DNA of 6,293 nt, from assembly GCA_002414705.1 (NCBI GenBank), contig DIAL01000102.1, forward strand, positions 565-6,857, written 5' to 3'. A program made the position numbers and the translations under genes. Positions within the stretch are counted from its first letter, which is position 1. Each line of letters starts with the position of its first letter. Below, piece by piece: positions 1-5,021 of this stretch. Source of the DNA: Flavobacteriaceae bacterium UBA5079 (lineage in GTDB: Bacteria; Bacteroidota; Bacteroidia; Flavobacteriales; Flavobacteriaceae). The notes beneath the pieces were generated by a model. The model did no database searches, was not told the DNA's origin, and worked only from the letters and a program-made list of their open reading frames with translations.

Positions 1-33
1 AAAGTACTGTGGTAAAAAACAAGAAAAATTGAA

Positions 34-1005
34 TTAATTTTTCACCAAGTTACCTCTGTAAGTATCCTCATATATTAGTCCTGATTTAGCAATTGCAAAA
101 GCCTGTTTTAGCAGCTTATTACAAACAGCTATTAACGCCAATTTTTTACTCTTTCCTTTTGCTATTATTCGTTCATAAATTTCCCTGCATGCCTTGTTGT
201 ATTTACATGCGTTAAAACTGCACATAAATAATAAATTACGGAGCTTCTGGTTGCCTATCTTGCTGATGCGAGGTCGTCCTTTTACACTGCTTCCGCTCTT
301 TCTAATTACAGGCGTTAAACCTGCATAACTACACAATTCACTTCCGCTTGTAAAACGCTCAAAACCGTCTGTAAGAACCACCAACATAAGCGATGTTTTC
401 GCACCAATGCCTGGTATGGTTTTTAAACGTGTTAGCATATCTTGATGTTCTTGTTTTACTAAAATTAGTAGTTTATCTTCCAAGGTTTTCATTTCCTTTT
501 TAGCTTGTTTTAAACTACGTTTCAATGATTGTACAACCGCTTTACTTGGATACCCTAAAACTTCTTCACCATGTAATTTGTTCTTTATCATAGTGCTCTG
601 TTTTGTATACATAGAAAGGAGTCTGGTCATCTGTAAGCATTCTGTTTGGTGTTTAGAATTACCTTGCCAAAGTTTTAATTCTACCTGTTTTGCATACTCA
701 CAAATCAGTTTTGAATCACTTTTATCTGTCTTGATCTTCGAGAGCTTCATCTGGATAAAGCGTTTAACTGCTAACGGATTTTCTACAGACAATTTGATGC
801 CAGATTCCAACAAGAAATAAGCTAATTGATAATGATAATAGCCTGTTGCTTCCATAACACAATGACTGTTTTCGTTTAGGAGTTTTACAAACTTTTTAAA
901 ACCAGAAACCCTGTTCTTAAACTGATAATAATTGCCATCGGAATCTGTAACATCAAAAACCAAATGGCTAATGTCTATTCCAAAATATTTAATATCTTTA
1001 TTCAT
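34..1005 (-). CDS. IS110-family DEDD recombinase (transposase)
   Basis: This 323-residue protein has the usual length for an IS110 transposase and appears intact. It catalyses excision and insertion of the element through a DEDD RuvC-like domain plus a C-terminal serine-bearing domain. The N-terminal domain shows FGIDISH (D11), MEATGYYH (E52) and KTDKSDSKLI (D94 and D97), which fit the DEDD acidic residues. A coiled-coil-like basic stretch follows at about 155-190. The C-terminal Transposase_20 region begins at LKTIPGIGAKTS (about 194-205) and continues through CSYAGLTPVIRKSGSS to GRPRISKIGN. The S237/S239/S240 cluster should contain the catalytic serine. The ATG at 1005 is preceded by A/T-rich sequence with no Shine-Dalgarno, normal for Bacteroidota. 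The gene faces away from the cassette genes, and its upstream DNA probably encodes the guide RNA. Family assignment is firm; activity is not tested. Confidence 0.95.
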   Translation of the reverse strand: MNKDIKYFGIDISHLVFDVTDSDGNYYQFKNRVSGFKKFVKLLNENSHCVMEATGYYHYQLAYFLLESGIKLSVENPLAVKRFIQMKLSKIKTDKSDSKLICEYAKQVELKLWQGNSKHQTECLQMTRLLSMYTKQSTMIKNKLHGEEVLGYPSKAVVQSLKRSLKQAKKEMKTLEDKLLILVKQEHQDMLTRLKTIPGIGAKTSLMLVVLTDGFERFTSGSELCSYAGLTPVIRKSGSSVKGRPRISKIGNQKLRNLLFMCSFNACKYNKACREIYERIIAKGKSKKLALIAVCNKLLKQAFAIAKSGLIYEDTYRGNLVKN

Positions 1006-1029
1006 AAGAAAATGTTTTTTGAAAGGACA

Positions 1030-1175
1030 ATCTACGCGAGTTTCAACGACTTAAAATCGAGGTCTAAAAGCCTCATAGAACTGTACGAAATCTGTGTAGA
1101 AAAGAGAGGGGATTTTCAATGTTGACGAGATCAAAGTCTCTGCGTGTATATTAACCTTACTCCTCTCTTTTGTGC
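1030..1175 (-). ncRNA. Candidate IS110 bridge RNA
   Basis: Read on the minus strand, the DNA between the IS left end and the recombinase holds two consecutive stem-loops. The first has a perfect 10-bp stem (AAAAGAGAGG at 1171-1162 with CCTCTCTTTT at 1109-1100). It encloses a large loop with an inner GAGA/TCTC hairpin (1140-1127). The second starts with TCTAC (1100-1096) pairing GTAGA (1035-1031), then TTTC (1090-1087) pairing GAAA (1044-1041), and is capped by GAGG/CCTC (1074-1071 with 1062-1059). Two stem-loops with internal loops match the target-binding and donor-binding arrangement known for IS110 bridge RNAs. The ends are approximate. In a circular form, TTTACC from the right end would lie 18 nt before TATAAA at 1188-1183, a possible junction promoter (weak evidence). 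No expression data are available. Confidence 0.6.
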
Positions 1176-1207
1176 TTTCTTGTTTATAGACCTAATTTAG
1201 TGTTTTT

Positions 1208-1336
1208 ATTAAAATGCTAACTTAAGCCGTGTATAATTAATTGCTTGGCTCTAGCCTACTTACAAAAATCCTCGCGGTTTTTATTTGCTAAATTAGGTGC
1301 TTAAACACGCCACAGCCCATACACAAAACGTTACCT
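1208..1336 (+). repeat. attC-like element A (with hairpin loop)
   Basis: The parts run in attC order: inverse core TGCTAAC (1215-1221), inner box GTGTAT (1229-1234), a loop of about 84 nt, inner box ATACAC (1319-1324), and core GTTACC (1330-1335). TAAC pairs with GTTA and GTGTAT pairs fully with ATACAC. The spacers are unequal (7 and 5 nt), as in attC sites. The loop carries two small hairpins: GGCT/AGCC (about 1247-1256) and AAAAA-T-CC/GG-TTTTT (1264-1282, loop TCGC), the latter resembling a weak bidirectional terminator. A 19-nt block at 1208-1226 recurs exactly at 2831-2849, and a 20-nt block at 1227-1246 recurs at 2003-2022 with one mismatch. Together with the bridge RNA region it fills the gene-free stretch 1006-1371; I see no other gene or clear promoter there. 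Confidence 0.65.
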
Positions 1337-1371
1337 GCAAGTGCATAAAATGAGGTTTAAAATAATAGTGA

Positions 1372-2016
1372 ATGAACAAAAAAATCACTTTTTCAATTGG
1401 AATAGTAGGAGTTAGCCTTTTTGTAGTTTCTTCTATTTTAGGCGGATATCTAATTGAAAATTATAACGTAGTAAGTCAATATATAAGTGAATCTTATGCA
1501 ATTGACACTGAATACGGAAAAATTTTAAGAATATTTGGTTACATCCCAAGTGGTATTCTTATCACCTTATTTTGCTTTCTTGGAGTGAAATATTTTCAAC
1601 CTTCCAAACTACTCAAAATAGGGTTTTATGGAATTGGAATATTTTATGGACTGGCCACAGTCGTTGTTGGAATATTTCCTTGTGATAGTGGTTGTAACAA
1701 GGAATTGATTGATCCAAGTTCTTCTCAATTAATTCATAATTTTGTGGGTATACTAACTTATTTATTCGTTCCTGTTTTTATGATTTTAATTGGATTGGGA
1801 TTAAAAAAATCACCTAATAACAATACGTTTTCTTTACAGTCAATTGTATTTGGAGCAATAAGTGTTTTATTTGTATATATATTAGTTTCTAACTCGAATT
1901 CTGAATACATCGGTTTATATCAAAGAATGATAGAGTCGGTGTTTGTAATATGGGTAGTGTTTTGTGCTTTTGTAATAAAAAATAAAAAACCAGCATGTAA
2001 CACCGTTTATAATTAA
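1372..2016 (+). CDS. DUF998 family integral membrane protein
   Basis: This 214-residue protein is predicted to have about six transmembrane helices (roughly residues 6-26, 52-74, 81-103, 121-144, 155-174 and 186-203). It carries DUF998 landmarks: YNVVSQYISES (31-41) after the first helix, FPCDSGC (102-108) after the third, and a following HN pair (122-123) at the start of the fourth. DUF998 proteins are polytopic membrane proteins of uncertain function; no substrate can be assigned. The ATG at 1372 lies 42 nt after the cassette core, and no Shine-Dalgarno or clear Bacteroidota promoter precedes it. The last residues, ACNTVYN, are encoded by the attC-like element that follows, and the stop lies inside that element. 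The natural tail may therefore have been replaced or extended by the recombination site. Confidence 0.88.
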   Translation: MNKKITFSIGIVGVSLFVVSSILGGYLIENYNVVSQYISESYAIDTEYGKILRIFGYIPSGILITLFCFLGVKYFQPSKLLKIGFYGIGIFYGLATVVVGIFPCDSGCNKELIDPSSSQLIHNFVGILTYLFVPVFMILIGLGLKKSPNNNTFSLQSIVFGAISVLFVYILVSNSNSEYIGLYQRMIESVFVIWVVFCAFVIKNKKPACNTVYN

Positions 2017-2058
2017 TTGCTTAACCACGCAACTGAACCATATACAAACACGTTGTGC
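1993..2058 (+). repeat. attC-like element B
   Basis: Order: inverse core GCATGTAAC (1993-2001), an inner box around GTTTATA (2005-2011), the conserved AATTAATTGCTT (2011-2022), inner box TATAC (2041-2045), and core GTTGTGC (2052-2058). It is shorter than element A. Inner pairing is imperfect, essentially TATA with TATA plus neighbours. CCGTTTATAATTAATTGCTT (2003-2022) matches 19 of 20 bases of element A. The first 24 nt overlap the end of the DUF998 gene. The DUF6090 start codon lies 25 nt past its end. Confidence 0.6.
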
Positions 2059-2082
2059 TTCATTATGACAAACCGCTAACCA

Positions 2083-2811
2083 ATGATAAAATTCTTTAGA
2101 AAAATTAGACAAAAAATGCTGACTGAAAACAAGTTTAGCAAATATATGCTTTATGCAATTGGAGAAATTTTACTTGTGGTAATTGGAATATTAATTGCAT
2201 TGCAGATTAATAATTGGAATGAAGACAGAAAGGACAAAAGACTTGAGCAAAACTACCTGTCAAAAATTCATGAAGAATTCAAAAAAAACAAAGAGCAATT
2301 CGATCTTACAATCAGTATGCATAAACAATCCTATGAGTCCAGCAATTGGATTATAGAAAATTATAATAAATTAGATATTAATATCGATACTTTAAGAAAG
2401 CATCTTTTAGTATTTCGTTATTCTTATACTTATAACCCCTCCAAAAGCTCTATAGATGCTGTAATAAATAGTGGAAAACTAGGAGTAATAAGAGACAATG
2501 AACTGAGTAATAAATTAATTGAATGGCATGAATTAATAACAGATTATCAAGAAGAAGAAATAATCAGCAGGAATTTTTTCGACAAATTTATTGTGCCTTT
2601 TGATATAAAGCATTTTACAATTTACAGTAAAGACCGAAATAAACGATTTGATAATTATTTAAATTTTAATGAAGAAACAAAAAATGAATTTTTAAATATT
2701 GTTGCTACTAAAAATAGAATGTTATCACAAATTGTTGCTAATCCAGGGAATGAATACAAAAAAGTAAATGAAACATTAAACATCATCATATCCAAATCAG
2801 CTAAAAAATGA
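2083..2811 (+). CDS. DUF6090 family single-pass membrane protein
   Basis: The 242-residue protein begins with the recognisable DUF6090 N-terminus: MIKFFRKIRQKML, then ENKFSKYMLYAIGEI running into one hydrophobic helix (about 22-41, ending LIALQINNWNEDRK). The basic start before the helix and the charged stretch after it suggest an inner-membrane anchor with the remainder in the periplasm. That remainder is charged and probably helical, with a coiled-coil-like stretch at about 50-75 and 'SSIDAVINSGKLGVIRDNELSNKL' type sequence typical of the family near the middle. The family is abundant in Flavobacteriia, often in several copies per genome, and has no established function that I know of. The ATG at 2083 starts the conserved motif and lies 31 nt after the cassette core. 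No separate promoter is apparent. Confidence 0.9.
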   Translation: MIKFFRKIRQKMLTENKFSKYMLYAIGEILLVVIGILIALQINNWNEDRKDKRLEQNYLSKIHEEFKKNKEQFDLTISMHKQSYESSNWIIENYNKLDINIDTLRKHLLVFRYSYTYNPSKSSIDAVINSGKLGVIRDNELSNKLIEWHELITDYQEEEIISRNFFDKFIVPFDIKHFTIYSKDRNKRFDNYLNFNEETKNEFLNIVATKNRMLSQIVANPGNEYKKVNETLNIIISKSAKK

Positions 2812-2830
2812 TTACAATTACAAATAAGGA

Positions 2831-2868
2831 ATTAAAATGCTAACTTAAGGTGTACAAAACCGTTGGCA
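2831..2868 (+). repeat. attC-like element C, loop deleted
   Basis: This is a minimal element: inverse core TGCTAAC (2838-2844), TTAAG, then GTGTAC (2850-2855), AAAAC and core GTTGGCA (2862-2868). The two outer cores can pair over all seven positions, counting one G-T wobble. The 19 nt at 2831-2849 are identical to the start of element A. After GTGTA the sequence passes straight into the CAAAAC that follows the ATACAC box in A, so the loop of tens of bases is absent. It separates the DUF6090 and esterase genes. Confidence 0.55.
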
Positions 2869-2886
2869 AACATTTCAAAAATAACT

Positions 2887-4029
2887 ATGAATAAAATATT
2901 TTTATCTTTTTTCTTAACAATCTTTATAAGTCAAATACTATTTGGACAGGAATATAGTGTGTATAAATCGAAAATTGACACCTCTTTCGTATCATCACAT
3001 TTGGGCTACGAAAAAAAAATATCCATCCTATTGCCAGATGATTGGCAAAATAACAATGAAAAAAAATATCCGCTTATTATAGTTTTTGATAGACAAAACA
3101 TTAGAAGTCACAATCAAATAATAAACACTATAGACTATTTAACGGCTTCTGAACAGATGCCTCGCTCAATCATTATAAGCATTGAGTCTGATAATTCTAG
3201 AAGAATTAATGAAGCTAAAAGTCCTATTTCGTCTGAAAGTGGAAAAGCACATCTAAATGAAAAATACCTATTTAATGAAATTATAAATTTAGCAGAATCA
3301 AAATTTAAAGCAAGTCAATTTAGAGTTTTAATTGGCCATTCTTGGTATGGACATTTCACCACATCAATGTTTACCAAGAATATTGATAATTTATCGGCAG
3401 TTATAGCATTAGATCCTTTTTTTAAACAAAAAAATATTTCTTTAATTGATTCAATTTCGACATTAAATAATCTTGAAATTAAGCATACAAAATATTTTCG
3501 CTATTCAATTGGGAAAGATTATCCCGAAGATTATAGAGCTATTGAAAATGCTAAAAATGAAAATACAAATTCAAAAATTGATATTAAAGGCTCCTATTTT
3601 CCCAGAGCTTTTCATAATGCAGTACCAGGATTGGGAATTGGAGAAGCCCTGTATGACATATTTGAATACTGGTCAATTCAGCAATACACTTTTTTCAACC
3701 CCTCAAATAAGAGTGTAGATGTATTTACTGAATTAAAAAACAATATAATAAATCATTATGGTAATAACTTGAATTTTTCGTTAGGAGTATTGAATGGAAA
3801 AGCTTGGGGCTTCTATAATGAAGAAGAATATTTAAAAGCAATAACAGTTTGGAATGAACTAATGAATCAATATCCAAGTTTTTCGGAAGCTTATCTCTAT
3901 ATCATAGATGCTCAACAACAATTAAGGCTTGACACATCAAAAACCAAAATCAAATTCAAACAGAGCTTACAACTTTCTCAATATTATTCACAAGAAGAAA
4001 AGAAAGAACTTCTATCTGAATTAAAATAA
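2887..4029 (+). CDS. Secreted alpha/beta-hydrolase (esterase D/IroE-like) with C-terminal helical domain
   Basis: With ATG 2887 the product is 380 residues and starts with a clear signal peptide (hydrophobic about 4-18, probable cleavage after LFG20 before Gln). This start was chosen over an upstream TTG at 2863, which lies inside the recombination core and would add eight residues before the signal. The fold is the PF00756 putative-esterase type. KKISILLPDDW and KYPLIIVFD are the early strands. GHSWYG (150-155) is the nucleophile elbow with Ser152. FHNAVPG (242-248) holds the likely catalytic His243. The acid is probably Asp211 or Asp215 in GKDYPEDYR. The elbow has Tyr where relatives often have a first Gly. 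Residues about 300-380 (AWGFYNEEEYLKAITVWNEL and onward) look like a TPR-type helical pair, seen in other Bacteroidota members. The likely role is ester hydrolysis in the periplasm or outside the cell; the substrate is unknown. Confidence 0.85.
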   Translation: MNKIFLSFFLTIFISQILFGQEYSVYKSKIDTSFVSSHLGYEKKISILLPDDWQNNNEKKYPLIIVFDRQNIRSHNQIINTIDYLTASEQMPRSIIISIESDNSRRINEAKSPISSESGKAHLNEKYLFNEIINLAESKFKASQFRVLIGHSWYGHFTTSMFTKNIDNLSAVIALDPFFKQKNISLIDSISTLNNLEIKHTKYFRYSIGKDYPEDYRAIENAKNENTNSKIDIKGSYFPRAFHNAVPGLGIGEALYDIFEYWSIQQYTFFNPSNKSVDVFTELKNNIINHYGNNLNFSLGVLNGKAWGFYNEEEYLKAITVWNELMNQYPSFSEAYLYIIDAQQQLRLDTSKTKIKFKQSLQLSQYYSQEEKKELLSELK

Positions 4030-4036
4030 TTAAACG

Positions 4037-4120
4037 GTTTGCCAACAAAGACGTATAGAAATAATTGCAGTTTTGTGCCAAAACAAACACGTAATAATCC
4101 ATACACAAAAACGGCAGCAC
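4037..4120 (+). repeat. attC-like element D, last of the array, core degenerate
   Basis: The element opens with GTTTGCCAAC (4037-4046), the exact reverse complement of the start of the esterase cassette at 2862-2871. It continues with an inner box CGTATA (4052-4057), ATAATTGC (4061-4068, shared with A and B in shortened form), then ATACAC (4101-4106) and AAAAACG. GTAT (4053-4056) can pair with ATAC (4101-4104). The expected GTT core is missing: the sequence goes from AAAACG directly into GCAGCAC. A clean site might have read ACGTTGGCAGCA, so a 2-3 base loss is plausible. Downstream DNA has a different character (own promoter, multi-gene operon). Confidence 0.5.
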
Positions 4121-4160
4121 AATCCCAAACACCATTAATTTATCATTTAAAATAACATAT

Positions 4161-4177
4161 TTATTGTTTAACAATAA
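4161..4177. promoter_or_regulatory. Palindrome over the -33 box, candidate operator
   Basis: TTATTGTT (4161-4168) and AACAATAA (4170-4177) form perfect 8-bp arms around a single T. The TTG of the -33 promoter element lies inside the left arm, so a protein bound here would block transcription. The small Cro/CI-type regulator encoded at 4761-4967 is the obvious candidate ligand (inference). The palindrome is A/T-rich, which raises the odds of chance occurrence. Confidence 0.4.
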
Positions 4178-4194
4178 ATATTGAACTATATTTG
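4163..4194 (+). promoter_or_regulatory. Bacteroidota-type promoter for the DUF2975 operon
   Basis: TATATTTG (4187-4194) fits the Bacteroidota -7 consensus TAnnTTTG. ATTG (4163-4166) serves as the -33 element with a 20-nt spacer, the usual distance. Transcription would start about 4200, giving a leader of about 20 nt before the ATG at 4221. It is the best promoter match I found in the window. Confidence 0.65.
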
Positions 4195-4220
4195 TCACAT
4201 AATTTTAAACTAACATCATT

Positions 4221-4757
4221 ATGTCACAAACCAATACCTTCATTTTTACAGGCCTCAAAGTTGTTGCTTGGATCATTTTTGTTGGCCTTTGCATAGAAGC
4301 AGGCGGCTTACTTATGAATTTTATATTTAGTGTTTTTAAACCAGAATTTATTGGGAACCTGTATCAAAAATTAGATTTAACAGCGTTGTATACTAAAAAC
4401 TCTTGGGCGTTTTATGGTATGTATAGTTTTGTACTATTTATTGCCATGCTAAAAGCCTATCTGTTTTATCTGGTCATCGTGCTTATTACTAAAATAGATT
4501 TAGAGAAACCCTTCAATCAGTTTGTAGCCAAGCAGATTACCAAAATTAGTTACTATACGTTTTCTATTGGACTGATAAGCTATATAGGAAAACAGAGTGC
4601 CAGGAATTTACAATATTCAGGCTATGACCTAAGTATGCTAAAAGATTTTTGGTCAGATGCACAGGCATTTATTTTAATGGCAGCCGTAATTTATGTTATT
4701 GCAACCATTTTCTCCAAAGGTGTGGCATATCAAGACGAACTAGAAGAAACGGTATAA
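4221..4757 (+). CDS. DUF2975 domain-containing membrane protein
   Basis: The 178-residue protein is predicted to have four transmembrane helices (about 12-38, 64-90, 108-124 and 147-165). The DUF2975 signature is visible: a hydrophobic N-terminal helix followed by a short extracytoplasmic stretch, the LEKPFN motif (94-99, usually NPFN-like) after helix two, and the C-terminal IFSKGVAYQDELEETV, which matches the family's characteristic ending (…F.KG…LQ.E.ELTV). The biochemical role is unknown. In many bacteria this gene is directly followed by a YozG-like HTH gene, as here with a 3-nt gap, suggesting translational coupling and a joint regulatory role, perhaps with the membrane protein sensing or sequestering the regulator (inference). 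It is the first gene of the operon, about 27 nt after the -7 box. Confidence 0.9.
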   Translation: MSQTNTFIFTGLKVVAWIIFVGLCIEAGGLLMNFIFSVFKPEFIGNLYQKLDLTALYTKNSWAFYGMYSFVLFIAMLKAYLFYLVIVLITKIDLEKPFNQFVAKQITKISYYTFSIGLISYIGKQSARNLQYSGYDLSMLKDFWSDAQAFILMAAVIYVIATIFSKGVAYQDELEETV

Positions 4758-4760
4758 ACT

Positions 4761-4967
4761 ATGGCAATAATTGTAAACCTAGATGTTATGATGGCAACAC
4801 GTAAAATGTCGCTTAACGAATTATCGGAAACTGTAAATATTTCATTAGCCAACCTCTCCAAACTTAAAACAGGTAAAGTTAAGGCTATTCGGTTTAGCAC
4901 ACTGGAAGCTGTTTGTGAGGCATTGGATTGCCAACCAGGCGATATTTTGGAATATAGTAAAGACTAA
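4761..4967 (+). CDS. Small Cro/CI-type HTH transcriptional regulator (YozG-like)
   Basis: This 68-residue protein is essentially one HTH_26/XRE domain, the normal length for YozG-like regulators. MAIIVNLDVMMATRKMS is the first strand and helix. LNELSETVNIS (18-28) is the helix before the turn. LANLSKLKTGKVKAIRF (29-45) contains the recognition helix and the family's K-T-G-K turn. The TLEAVCEALDCQPGDILEY ending is the classic last helix and tail. It should bind DNA as a dimer. The ATG lies 3 nt after the DUF2975 stop, so the two are almost certainly co-transcribed and coupled. The most likely target visible here is the palindrome over the operon promoter, making it an autoregulator (inference). 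It is not obviously an antitoxin. Confidence 0.92.
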   Translation: MAIIVNLDVMMATRKMSLNELSETVNISLANLSKLKTGKVKAIRFSTLEAVCEALDCQPGDILEYSKD

Positions 4968-5021
4968 AGAAATTATTTATTTTTAATAATCCAATTGCTT
5001 ACACCATTTTTAAAAAACAAC

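Larger units (their letters stand above)
1..1200 (-). mobile_element. IS110-family insertion sequence
   Basis: The element consists of one intact IS110-type recombinase gene, only about 30 nt downstream of it, and about 195 nt of structured non-coding DNA upstream. A long non-coding left end upstream of the gene is the layout of the IS110 group rather than the IS1111 group. No terminal inverted repeats or target duplication are visible, as expected for this family. The ends are inferred. On the minus strand the right end reads ACAGTACT at 10-3, close to the donor ends I recall for characterised IS110 elements. A matching CT dinucleotide at 1200-1199 could be the left boundary. If CT is the shared core, the element spans about 5-1200. 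The left boundary is uncertain by about 20 nt and the true right end may lie just outside the window. Confidence 0.75.
1330..4111 (+). other. Integron-like array of three single-gene cassettes
   Basis: Three units lie head to tail, each beginning at a GTT core and carrying one plus-strand gene. They are 1330-2051 (DUF998), 2052-2861 (DUF6090) and 2862 to about 4111 (esterase). Each start codon lies only 25-42 nt after the core, as in integron cassettes. The DUF998 unit starts GTTACCTGC and its final element starts GCATGTAAC, reverse complements at 8 of 9 positions. The esterase unit starts GTTGGCAAAC and its final element starts GTTTGCCAAC, a perfect 10 of 10. The DUF6090 unit does not show this match. 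No integrase or attI is in the window, so the mobilising enzyme is unknown. Integron-type recombination is an inference from architecture. Confidence 0.5.

Noticed and set aside
578..820. Plus-strand open frame of 80 codons
   Set aside because: It is antisense to the conserved IS110 recombinase and has no recognisable domain or promoter; the frame is a by-product of the opposite gene.
1127..1140. GAGATCAAAGTCTC as a stand-alone operator palindrome
   Set aside because: It sits in the centre of the larger stem-loop in the IS left end and is better explained as part of the RNA fold.
1915..2112. Minus-strand open frame of 65 codons
   Set aside because: It crosses the end of the DUF998 gene, an attC-like element and the start of DUF6090. 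Its composition has no family resemblance.
2863..2886. TTG start extending the esterase by eight residues
   Set aside because: The TTG is part of the GTTGGCA recombination core, and ATG 2887 begins a standard signal peptide.
3473..3718. Plus-strand open frame of 81 codons inside the esterase gene
   Set aside because: It is an out-of-frame shadow of a gene with clear catalytic motifs.
1208..4120. CRISPR array
   Set aside because: The repeats are few, divergent, spaced by whole genes, and no Cas genes are present.
3956..4198. Minus-strand open frame of 80 codons
   Set aside because: It lies over the esterase 3' end, element D and the DUF2975 promoter; no domain or promoter supports it.
4995..5021. 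TTG start extending the P-loop protein by nine residues
   Set aside because: ATG 5022 places the first strand and Walker A loop at the normal position; the extension has no conserved feature.
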